This document shows, in pieces, positions 7,590 to 14,800 of a DNA stretch of 42,494 nt. Under the pieces are notes generated by a model. The model was not told the origin of the DNA, did not search any database, and worked only from the letters and a program-made list of their open reading frames with translations. Both the position numbers and the translations under genes were made by a program. Position 1 is the first letter of the stretch. Each line of letters starts with the position of its first letter. Source of the stretch: Pseudomonas mandelii (GTDB lineage: Bacteria > Pseudomonadota > Gammaproteobacteria > Pseudomonadales > Pseudomonadaceae); the NCBI RefSeq assembly GCF_024138395.1, contig NZ_JAMYDU010000036.1:1-42494 (forward strand). Reading direction: 5' to 3'.

Positions 7590-8717
7590 TCATTTGCTTT
7601 CCGCCTGTTTCAGCTCCAGCACTTCTTTAGGGGTGACCATGTCGCCTTTGTTGTTGCCCCAGGCGTTACGTTCGTAAGTCACAACGGCTGCGATATCGAC
7701 TTCCGACAGTTGTTTGCCGAACGCCGCCATGGAGGTGCCGGGTTTGCCGTGGAAGACGATGTTCAGGTGATCCTTGATAGGTCCGGTGGCGATTTTCGAG
7801 CCCTTGAGTGCCGGGAACATCGGCGGCAGACCCTGACCTTCGGCCTGGTGACAGGCCACGCAAGCGGTGTGATAGACCTTGTCGCCACGCTCCTTGAGCT
7901 CATCGAGGGTCCATTCCTTGCTGGTCAGCTCTTTGAGTTGCGCAGCTTCCGCCTTGCGCTCGCCCAGCCAGGTTTCGTAATCGACCTTTTCCTTGACCTC
8001 GACCACGATCGGCATGAAGCCATGGTCCTTGCCGCACAGCTCGGCGCACTGGCCACGGTAGATGCCGGGCTTTTCGACCCGGGTCCAGGATTCATTGACG
8101 AAGCCTGGAATCGCATCGCGCTTGACCGCGAAGGCCGGCACCCACCAGGAGTGGATGACGTCGGCGGAAGTCACCAGAAAGCGCACCTTGGCACCGATCG
8201 GCAGCACCAGCGGCTTGTCGACCTCCAACAGGTAATGCTCGCCCTTGGTTTCCTTGTTGTGGATCTGATCGGCGGGGGTGGTCAGGTTGCTGAAGAATTC
8301 GACGTCCTGACCCAGGTATTTGTAGTGCCACTTCCACTGATAACCGGTGACCTGGATATCGATATCCGGCTCAGTGTTGTCGTACATCTGGATCAGCGTG
8401 GCGGTTGCGGGAACCGCCATGGCCACCAGGATAAGCAGGGGCACGACGGTCCATAGAACTTCAACGGTCGTGTTTTCGTGAAATTTGGCGGCCACCTGCC
8501 CGGTCGAGCGGCGGTGGACCATCATCGACCAGAACATGACGCCGAAGACGATGACGCCAATCACCACACAGATCCAGAAAATGATCATGTGCAGATCGAA
8601 TACTGCGTGACTGATTTCAGTCGCTCCAGGCGCCATATTCACAGTCCAGGCCGCTTGCGCCTGACTGAAAATCGACCACAACAGGAGGCCCATCCAGACA
8701 TGTGGATGTCGCATCAT
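7590..8717 (-). CDS. ctaC: Cytochrome c oxidase subunit II with fused cytochrome c domain
   Basis: 375-residue subunit II. It has a signal peptide (cleavage near AQA-AW, residue 22), two membrane helices (about 43-63 and 88-108), then the periplasmic CuA domain with H189, C224, C228, H232 and M235 (QCAELCGKDHGFM). A C-terminal cytochrome c domain follows, with CVACH at 286-290 and a likely axial Met330 in GTSM. The fused domain makes this a caa3-like subunit that takes electrons from cytochrome c. It is the first gene of the locus. In P. aeruginosa the equivalent operon is reported to be starvation and RpoS responsive, which fits the promoter candidate upstream. Confidence 0.97.
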   Translation of the reverse strand: MMRHPHVWMGLLLWSIFSQAQAAWTVNMAPGATEISHAVFDLHMIIFWICVVIGVIVFGVMFWSMMVHRRSTGQVAAKFHENTTVEVLWTVVPLLILVAMAVPATATLIQMYDNTEPDIDIQVTGYQWKWHYKYLGQDVEFFSNLTTPADQIHNKETKGEHYLLEVDKPLVLPIGAKVRFLVTSADVIHSWWVPAFAVKRDAIPGFVNESWTRVEKPGIYRGQCAELCGKDHGFMPIVVEVKEKVDYETWLGERKAEAAQLKELTSKEWTLDELKERGDKVYHTACVACHQAEGQGLPPMFPALKGSKIATGPIKDHLNIVFHGKPGTSMAAFGKQLSEVDIAAVVTYERNAWGNNKGDMVTPKEVLELKQAESK

Positions 8718-9089
8718 TGCGGGTTCCCCTTATAGTTCTTTTTATCCCGCCGGCTTTCACCTGCGGCAAGGGAGCGGCTTTTTCAGACTACGAACTTGAA
8801 TCGCCGAGCCTTGCTGCATATGCAGTCGGGCGTCATCAGCTAACTCCATTCAGAACCGAGTATAGACAGCGACTGCCACCTCGCAATGCGATGGCGTAAA
8901 TCGACTGAAACAGGTTGGCCTTGCGTTCCGGGTCACGAATGGCGAAGGATGCAGACGAGTGGTGGCAAATCGATATAACGTAGACGTCTCAAGGATGAAA
9001 TAATTATGACAAATACGTCTTAGGCTTTTTCATAAGCCAGCTACGTTATGTCTTCCCCTATTTCATTGCCTTCGTTTCCTGGAGTTTTC
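8718..9089. other. Divergent intergenic region between ctaC and the 9090 gene
   Basis: 372 bases with no credible gene. It holds the candidate ctaC promoter (8859-8886) and a perfect 12-base palindrome CTGCATATGCAG at 8814-8825, between that promoter and ctaC. Two ACGTCT repeats lie near 8984 and 9013. No clear -35/-10 pair was found for the plus-strand gene. Confidence 0.5.
8859..8886 (-). promoter_or_regulatory. Candidate sigma-S/sigma-70 promoter of the oxidase operon
   Basis: On the minus strand TTGCGA (8886-8881), 16 bases, then TATACT (8864-8859) within GTCTATACT. The TCTATACT form matches the sigma-S extended -10 pattern. Transcription would begin near 8852, giving a leader of about 135 bases before ctaC. 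Confidence 0.45.
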
Positions 9090-9740
9090 ATGAACACCGC
9101 CGCATTGCGCGAGCAGATCCAAAAAGCCCAACAACATGAGGCCGAGACCGGCCTGTTGACTCGTCAGTTGGAAACCCAACTGCCGCACCTTCACTCCGCC
9201 ATCCAATTGCCGGATGTCGATGCCAATGGCGTAATGACGCGTTTTGTGGCCGCGTATATAGAACAAGTGCCGGACCTGCTGGATGCAGCCAATGAAGTCG
9301 CCAGGGAAGCGGGCATTGAATCGCAGATCAAGCCGGTATTGAAAATCGCCGAGCAGTTCTTCCTCCAGCCACCGGCGATCATGGCCGGTCATATCGGTCT
9401 GGACGGCCTGCTGGACGAAGCTTATCTGGCGCATCGGTTGGTCGAAGAGGTCAACGATCTGTACATCAAGCATTTTGGCCAGCCATTGATCCCCTTGGAC
9501 ATGACGGTTGCCAACCTGATTGCCCACCAACTGATCGGCGAAGAATTTGCCAATCAACTGGATGAGGCGGTGCATCACGCTGTGGACGAGATGCTTAACG
9601 ATGAAAGTTTCGCGCTGGAATCGGTAGAGGCCTACCGCGAGAAACTCAACAGCCCGGACACCGGCGCCGCGTGGAAACGCTGGCCGTGCCTGTCGCGCCA
9701 ATTGGGCGTGGGCCTTGAGCTGGATCAGCCAGCAGCATAA
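9090..9740 (+). CDS. Conserved hypothetical protein (PA0104-like by position)
   Basis: 216-residue soluble acidic protein without signal peptide or membrane segment. I do not recognise a domain. It is mostly helical, with an N-terminal heptad-like stretch (TAALREQIQKAQQHEAETGL) and a histidine-containing C-terminal half (TVANLIAHQLIG, LDEAVHHAVDEML). The start at 9090 is chosen because CCTGGAG lies 6 bases upstream, whereas the upstream ATG at 9048 has no such site. It is divergent from the oxidase operon and convergent with the SulP gene. This location matches PA0104 in P. aeruginosa as I recall it. No function is assigned. Confidence 0.8.
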   Translation: MNTAALREQIQKAQQHEAETGLLTRQLETQLPHLHSAIQLPDVDANGVMTRFVAAYIEQVPDLLDAANEVAREAGIESQIKPVLKIAEQFFLQPPAIMAGHIGLDGLLDEAYLAHRLVEEVNDLYIKHFGQPLIPLDMTVANLIAHQLIGEEFANQLDEAVHHAVDEMLNDESFALESVEAYREKLNSPDTGAAWKRWPCLSRQLGVGLELDQPAA

Positions 9741-9755
9741 GTGCCTATACATCCC

Positions 9756-9831
9756 CTGTAGGAGCGAGGCTTGCCCGCGAAGCTTTTGGCGTACTCGAGG
9801 ACGCCTTCGCGGGCAAGCCTCGCTCCTACAG
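9756..9831. repeat. REP inverted pair, subtype 3, outward orientation
   Basis: Arms ctgtaggagcgaggcttgcc...gcgaag and its inverse, separated by about 20 bases, lie between the convergent 9090 gene and SulP gene. The arms have the same sequence as the REPINs flanking the RAYT gene, but the order of the two arms is reversed. Confidence 0.88.
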
Positions 9832-9854
9832 GAGGACTTGCTTCAACCCGCCGT

Positions 9855-11372
9855 TTAGCCAACGCCAGCGGTAGTACGTAACCGTCCTTCAAGCCTGCGC
9901 TTCAACCCTCGCGCTTCAATCAGCAGCTTCGAACCCTTGGCCGCATTGGCCCGACCCCACTCCTCCAGCAACTCGAGACACGAGTGATCGATGTAGCTCA
10001 GGTTATTGAGTGGCACATGCACCGTTGTGCCTGCGGGAATGCTCCCCAGCACTTGGGTCAGCGCCGGTACCTTGAGGAAGGTCGCCGCCCCCACGAGTCG
10101 CAGCTCCATCTCGCCGTTCGCCGGCAGATCGATCAGGCTGATTTTCAGGCGCGAAGCCTTCCAGGCCAGTTTGGCCAGTGTCAGGCCGAAGCCGATCAGC
10201 ACGCCGGTCAGCAGGTCGGTGAAGATGATTGCCAATGCGGTCGCCGCGTAGGTGAACATCGGCATCCGGCCGTAACGACCCAGACCGCGAAAGGCCTTGA
10301 GGTCCACCAGTTTGAAACCGGTGTAAACCAGGACGCCTGCCAGACTTGCCACCGGAATGCTTTGCAGCACACTCGATAGCAGCAGCACGAAAGCCAGCAA
10401 CCACAGACCATGAAACACCGTCGACAGTCGGGTGGTGGCGCCGGCCTGGACGTTGGCCGAACTGCGCACGATCACCCCGGTCATTGGCAGCGCGCCGAGC
10501 AGACCACACAGCATGTTGCCCACACCTTGCGCCGATAATTCGCGGTCGAAGTCAGAGCGCTGGCCATTGTGCATGCGATCCACGGCAGCGGCCGAAAGCA
10601 GAGTTTCGGCGCTGGCGATAAAGGCCACGGCGAAGGCCGCGATCAGCAAGGCCGGGTCTGCCAGGTTGAGCAGGTCCGCCGGGCGCAGCCAATCGATGGC
10701 TTCCGCGAGATTGGCCGGGACTTCCACACGTTTGACCTGCAATGCGAGCACCAGGCTGGCAATCGTTGCCAGACCGACCCCCAGTAATGCTCCAGGAACG
10801 AAACGTAGGGAGTGCGGACGGAATTTTTCCCACAGCCACATCACGGCGATGGTCGACAACCCGAGCAAACCCGCTTGCCAGCCAAACGACGGCAAAGCCT
10901 GAATCACTGCAGCGGGGAAGGCCGCCAGGTTATCCAGCCCCGACGGCTTGGGCACGGCATCAAGCATCACATGCACCTGTGACAGCACGATCAGTACCCC
11001 AATCCCGGCGAGCATGCCGTACACCACTGCCGGCGCCGTGACCCGAAACCAGCAACCCAGTTTCAAACGCCCGGCCACCAGTTGCAGAAAACCCGCCAGC
11101 AACAGGATCGGCCCGAGCATGGCAATACCATGCTGGCGCACCAGTTCGAACACCAATACCGCCAGGCCCGCCGCCGGCCCGCTGACTTGCAGCGGCGACC
11201 CGGCAAGCCAGCCGACCACCAGACCACCGATGATGCCGGTGATCAGGCCTTTGGCCGGTGGTAGCCCCGAGGCGATGGCGATACCCATGCACAACGGCAG
11301 GGCGACCAGAAACACAACCACCGAAGCCAGCAGCTCCCGTGGCAGAACAGCTTTTAATTGAGCAGCACGCAT
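9855..11372 (-). CDS. SulP family anion transporter with STAS domain
   Basis: 505-residue SulP/SLC26-type transporter. About a dozen hydrophobic helices (roughly 10-400) include the family start PRELLASVVVFLVALPLCMG and GSPLQVSGPAAGLAVLV. A C-terminal STAS domain follows (about 415-500, with TTVHVPLNNLSYIDHSCLEL). The start at 11372 is preferred because GGGAG lies 8 bases upstream. A 10-residue longer reading from 11402 lacks one. It lies 81 bases downstream of a beta-carbonic anhydrase on the same strand, which suggests bicarbonate as substrate, as in other SulP/carbonic anhydrase pairs. Sulfate or another anion cannot be excluded. Confidence 0.93.
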   Translation of the reverse strand: MRAAQLKAVLPRELLASVVVFLVALPLCMGIAIASGLPPAKGLITGIIGGLVVGWLAGSPLQVSGPAAGLAVLVFELVRQHGIAMLGPILLLAGFLQLVAGRLKLGCWFRVTAPAVVYGMLAGIGVLIVLSQVHVMLDAVPKPSGLDNLAAFPAAVIQALPSFGWQAGLLGLSTIAVMWLWEKFRPHSLRFVPGALLGVGLATIASLVLALQVKRVEVPANLAEAIDWLRPADLLNLADPALLIAAFAVAFIASAETLLSAAAVDRMHNGQRSDFDRELSAQGVGNMLCGLLGALPMTGVIVRSSANVQAGATTRLSTVFHGLWLLAFVLLLSSVLQSIPVASLAGVLVYTGFKLVDLKAFRGLGRYGRMPMFTYAATALAIIFTDLLTGVLIGFGLTLAKLAWKASRLKISLIDLPANGEMELRLVGAATFLKVPALTQVLGSIPAGTTVHVPLNNLSYIDHSCLELLEEWGRANAAKGSKLLIEARGLKRRLEGRLRTTAGVG

Positions 11373-11453
11373 GGTGACTCTCCCGAAGTTTTCTTCAGGC
11401 ATGGCAAAGCCAGGCTGCCAGATCAGCAGCCTCGGCTAAACCATACGGAGGAT

Positions 11454-12185
11454 TTAGAAGCGCGCTTTGGGCGTCGCCACCGGAATCGGATGACTGCCAT
11501 CGAGCGGCAGGAAACACCCCTGATCCGCGTCGTAAGCATTGATTTCGCTGGTTTCGATGTTGTAAACCCAGCCATGGATAAACAACTGACCGTTGGCCAT
11601 GCGTGAGGCCACCGACGGATGCGTGCGCAAATGCTGTAACTGAGCGATCACATTCTCTTCAGTGAGGATGTGCATGCTTTCGTTTTCATCAGTGCAATTG
11701 CAGTTGTCCTGGACCATGGTTTTTGCCACTTCGGCATGCCGCAACCAGGCCTTGACCGTCGGCATCTTTTCCAGGCTCTGCGGGTTGAGTACCGCGCGCA
11801 TCGCGCCGCAGTCGGAGTGTCCGCAGATGATGATGTGCTGCACGCCGAGAGCCAGCACTGCGTATTCGATGGCCGTGGAAACACCGCCGTTCATTTGCCC
11901 ATAGGGCGGCACGACATTGCCGACGTTACGGGTGACGAACAAGTCGCCGGGGGCGCTTTGGGTAATCAGTTCGGGAACGATGCGCGAATCGGCGCACGCG
12001 ATGAACATCGCCCGAGGCCGCTGGGCCGTGGCGAGTTTTTTGAAGAGTTCTTCCTGCTGCGGAAAGATCTCGTGATGAAAGTGCAAAAAGCCGTCAACGA
12101 TATGCTTCAGCGCTGCATCGGCGGTTTCCGCCTCGGGTTGGGCTGAAGCCGACGCAGCCAACGGCTGTTTATCCTTGTCACTCAT
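11454..12185 (-). CDS. Beta-class carbonic anhydrase
   Basis: 243-residue cytoplasmic beta-carbonic anhydrase interconverting CO2 and bicarbonate. The zinc site and catalytic dyad are visible: C64, D66 and R68 in CADSR, then H123 and C126 in GHSDCGA. The N-terminal 25 residues (Ala/Gln/Glu rich) are an extension beyond the core fold. AGAGGA precedes the ATG. It is upstream of and probably co-transcribed with the SulP gene. By position it matches PA0102, one of the beta enzymes reported to support P. aeruginosa growth in ambient CO2. The correspondence is from memory. Confidence 0.95.
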   Translation of the reverse strand: MSDKDKQPLAASASAQPEAETADAALKHIVDGFLHFHHEIFPQQEELFKKLATAQRPRAMFIACADSRIVPELITQSAPGDLFVTRNVGNVVPPYGQMNGGVSTAIEYAVLALGVQHIIICGHSDCGAMRAVLNPQSLEKMPTVKAWLRHAEVAKTMVQDNCNCTDENESMHILTEENVIAQLQHLRTHPSVASRMANGQLFIHGWVYNIETSEINAYDADQGCFLPLDGSHPIPVATPKARF

Positions 12186-12427
12186 AATTCATCCTCTTTG
12201 GCGGAGTCAGGGAATTTTCCCGTTTTGTCCGATATGAAGCCAGTGGCTGTTTAAAAAACATCCAGGTCGAAGAGCCAGACCCATCAGTCACTCGATGAAC
12301 AAGGTAGCTGTTGAAACTTAACTCAAACTGAATAAAACGCTCTAGAACGAGTGTTCCAGGTCACCAAAAACGTGACCAGCCTAAATGCGGAGTATCGTTT
12401 TCTACTCAACCATAGGGCTAATTGTCC

Positions 12428-13486
12428 TTAAATCAACGACATTTGGCGACCCGGCGGACAGAAGGCTTCGCAATCCAGATTGAAACCTTCCCGACGATTG
12501 AGCCCCAGGCGCTTGATGGTTTTGGCGAAGCGTTGCGCCAACAGGTCGGCAAACGGCCCTTCACCGCGCATTCTGGCACCGAACCGGCTGTCGTAGAGCT
12601 CACCACCACGGCTTTGGCGGATCAGGCTCAATACATGAGCTGCACGCTGAGGATAGTGGGCGGCCAGCCACTCTTCGAACAGCGGCGCCACTTCCAGCGG
12701 CAGGCGCAACATTATGTAGGCCGCGCTTTGCGCGCCGGCCGCATGGGCTTCGGTCAGCAGGCTTTCGAGTTCGCTGTCGTTGATCATGGGAATCATCGGG
12801 GAGCACAAAACGCCCACCGGAATCCCGGCTTCGCGCATCACCCGGATCGCTCGCAGCCGTGCCTTGGGTGCCGCGGCGCGCGGTTCGAGGATGCGTTTGA
12901 GTTCGTCATCCAGCGTGGTCAGGCTGATCATCACCGCCACCAGCCTTTGCTCGGCGAGTTCGGCCAGCAAGTCCAGATCGCGAAGAATCAGCGAGCCCTT
13001 GGTGATAATGGTCACCGGGTGGCGGTAACGCAGCAGCACTTCGAGAGTCTTGCGGGTGATTCTGTGTTCACGCTCGATTGGCTGATAAGGGTCGGTGTTG
13101 GAGCCCAGGTTGATCGGCGCGCATTGATAGCCGCGCTTTGACAGTTGCTCCTCCAGCACGTCGGCGGCGTTGGTCTTGGCGATCAGTTTGGTTTCGAAAT
13201 CCAGCCCCGGTGACAGGTCCCAATAGGCGTGACTGGGCCGTGCGTAGCAATAAATGCAGCCATGCTCGCAGCCGCGATAGGGATTGATTGAGCGATCGAA
13301 GGGCAGGTCCGGCGAGTTGTTGCGGGTGATGATGGTTTTCGCGGTCTCGATGCGCACCTCGGTGCCTTGGGTGATCGGCGCTTCCTGATACCAGCCGTCA
13401 TCCTCGGCCACCGAGCGGCTTGGCGCGAAACGGTTGTGCGGGTTGGTGGCGGTGCCGCGGCCGCGGGGTGGCAGAAGAGTAGCCAT
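12428..13486 (-). CDS. PA0069-family radical SAM protein, LexA-controlled
   Basis: 352-residue radical SAM protein. The iron-sulfur cluster motif is CEHGCIYC (C73, C77, C80), a CX3CX2C spacing, followed by a TIM-barrel-like body of the SplB-related type (ITKGSLILRDLDLLAEL). The substrate is unknown. The P. aeruginosa homologue PA0069 is, to my knowledge, in the LexA regulon. A perfect LexA box stands 17 bases upstream of this ATG, which supports an SOS role. SplB is a DNA photoproduct lyase, so nucleic acid repair is one possible job, but this is not shown by the sequence. The N-terminal 60 residues are probably a flexible leader. Confidence 0.92.
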   Translation of the reverse strand: MATLLPPRGRGTATNPHNRFAPSRSVAEDDGWYQEAPITQGTEVRIETAKTIITRNNSPDLPFDRSINPYRGCEHGCIYCYARPSHAYWDLSPGLDFETKLIAKTNAADVLEEQLSKRGYQCAPINLGSNTDPYQPIEREHRITRKTLEVLLRYRHPVTIITKGSLILRDLDLLAELAEQRLVAVMISLTTLDDELKRILEPRAAAPKARLRAIRVMREAGIPVGVLCSPMIPMINDSELESLLTEAHAAGAQSAAYIMLRLPLEVAPLFEEWLAAHYPQRAAHVLSLIRQSRGGELYDSRFGARMRGEGPFADLLAQRFAKTIKRLGLNRREGFNLDCEAFCPPGRQMSLI

Positions 13487-13502
13487 CGACAGGATCCTTT
13501 AG

Positions 13503-13518
13503 CTGTATTTTTATACAG
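13503..13518. promoter_or_regulatory. LexA box (SOS operator)
   Basis: CTGTATTTTTATACAG is a CTG-N10-CAG site with an AT-rich core, matching the gamma-proteobacterial LexA consensus. It overlaps a likely -10 (TATACT, 13522-13517 on the minus strand) of the radical SAM gene, so LexA would block that promoter. Confidence 0.88.
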
Positions 13519-13581
13519 TATACGTGGCTGACTGATTCGGCCAGCACCGTTCAGCGGTCGAGTGAAATTCCAGTGCTGTAT

Positions 13582-13608
13582 GGGTGTACACCCTGTCAAA
13601 TTTGACAG
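13582..13608. promoter_or_regulatory. Two abutting perfect palindromes (candidate operators)
   Basis: GGGTGTACACCC (13582-13593) and CTGTCAAATTTGACAG (13593-13608) share one base and lie between the divergent radical SAM and EF-hand genes. Both are perfect dyads of operator size. I do not recognise the regulator. Confidence 0.5.
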
Positions 13609-13704
13609 TAGACGGTGTTCTGCTAGCGGCTTAGATTCTGGCGTGCACGCAACATTATTCCGGTGTGTCGGGGTCTTCAGATAAATATTGGAAGGGGAAG
13701 CTTT

Positions 13705-13977
13705 ATGAAAACTCGAGTGCTGTTGGAGTTTGAGGAAATGCAAGGGGATACCAGTCCGGAAGTATTTTTCTATCACTTTGACGAAAAGGCGAGCGGTCTG
13801 GACGACTTTTATTATCTGGTTTATGCGTCTTCCTCCGATAAAAACGGCCGATATGACATTGCTTCCGTAACTGAGGACAGCGATGGCGACGGCGACATCG
13901 ATAAACATGACAAGAAACTTTATTTGCAGTTGGCCGATGTGTTTGCTCAATTCAAGGGGTTCCAGGCCAAGCGATAA
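13705..13977 (+). CDS. Small EF-hand (dockerin-like loop) protein
   Basis: 90-residue protein with no signal peptide or membrane helix. Residues 58-69 read DSDGDGDIDKHD, which satisfies all the oxygen-ligand positions of a canonical EF-hand loop (D at 1, 3, 5, 9 and 12, G at 6, I at 8). An amphipathic helix follows (KKLYLQLADVFAQF). The N-terminal half is a likely beta-rich region with EVFFYHFDEK. AAGGGGA precedes the ATG at 13705, and a clear terminator follows. Calcium binding is likely from the loop. Cellular role is unknown. It is divergent from the LexA-controlled gene, with two palindromes in the shared region. Confidence 0.82.
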   Translation: MKTRVLLEFEEMQGDTSPEVFFYHFDEKASGLDDFYYLVYASSSDKNGRYDIASVTEDSDGDGDIDKHDKKLYLQLADVFAQFKGFQAKR

Positions 13978-13990
13978 AAAACGCATTTAT

Positions 13991-14026
13991 AAAGCGGCAC
14001 GGAAGTTTTCAATGCCGCTTTTGTTT
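13991..14026 (+). terminator. Rho-independent terminator of the EF-hand gene
   Basis: Stem AAAGCGGCA (13991-13999) with TGCCGCTTT (14013-14021), followed by a T-rich run tgtttt. Confidence 0.85.
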
Positions 14027-14144
14027 TCGCGCCGAAAAAAGCCTTGGTCATTCGATTCACGATTCTTTAACAACGGACTCACAGGCCTTTGACTGCTTGG
14101 GGCTGAAGCTGTGCGTCATCTGTCCTGTTTCCGGCCAACTGAGC

Positions 14145-14792
14145 ATGTCCCTACCACGCTTTTTCCTCGCGATGCTCTTTTTGTCGCTAGCCGCATTTTC
14201 CAACCTGACGCTGGCCCATGGTGACGACGAGGCTTTACCTCGTCCTACGGAGTGGGCTCAACCGGTAGAAGCAAAGTACAACCTCTTTCAAATGTCCCCG
14301 ACCCTCTACCGAAGTGCATTGCCCGATCGTACAGCGAGGCCGTTACTGGAAAAACTCAAGGTCGCAACCGTCATCAACTTCCTGCCTGAGTCAGATTCAA
14401 CCTGGTTGGCTACGCCCGATATCGCACAGGTACAGCTGCCTTATCGCACCAATCACGTGGATGATGCGGACGTGCTTAAAGTCCTTTGCACAATTCAGAC
14501 CGCCGAGACCAAAGGCCCTGTACTTATGCACTGCAAACACGGTTCTGACCGCACCGGCCTGATGGCTGCGATGTACCGAGTGGTCGTGCAGGGCTGGAGC
14601 AAGGACGATGCCTTGAATGAAATGACCCAAGGCGGCTTTGGTGACAGCACGCATTTCAAGGAGGGTGTGCGTTACATGATGCAGGCCGATGTCGACAAAC
14701 TTCGTACGGCGCTGGCCAATGGTGATTGCAGCACGAGTCCATTTGCCAGTTGCTCGATGAAGAGCTGGTTCAACTCGGCCCACATCGAATAA
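14145..14792 (+). CDS. Secreted tyrosine/dual-specificity phosphatase-like protein
   Basis: 215-residue protein with a Sec signal peptide (about 1-24, ending LTLA-HG) and a cysteine-phosphatase domain. The HCX5R loop is HCKHGSDRTG (H129, C130, R136). Upstream LYRSALPDR and VINFLPES match the tyrosine/dual-specificity phosphatase family fold. An aspartate pair (D106/D107) could supply the general acid. The ATG at 14145 is preferred because the signal peptide begins there. A TTG reading from 14097 would add 16 residues before it. Periplasmic or outer-surface phosphatase activity is inferred. The substrate is unknown. It is convergent with the M3 peptidase paralogue, 8 bases apart. Confidence 0.85.
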   Translation: MSLPRFFLAMLFLSLAAFSNLTLAHGDDEALPRPTEWAQPVEAKYNLFQMSPTLYRSALPDRTARPLLEKLKVATVINFLPESDSTWLATPDIAQVQLPYRTNHVDDADVLKVLCTIQTAETKGPVLMHCKHGSDRTGLMAAMYRVVVQGWSKDDALNEMTQGGFGDSTHFKEGVRYMMQADVDKLRTALANGDCSTSPFASCSMKSWFNSAHIE

Positions 14793-14800
14793 CCGTTACC

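Noticed and set aside
6734..7630. 298-residue plus-strand frame antisense to ctaD
   Set aside because: His/Gln-rich low-complexity product with no family features. Explained by codon bias of ctaD.
13602..13637. TTGACA (13602-13607) as a -35 for the EF-hand gene
   Set aside because: The nearest -10-like hexamer (TAGATT at 13632) would require a 24-base spacer, too long for sigma-70.
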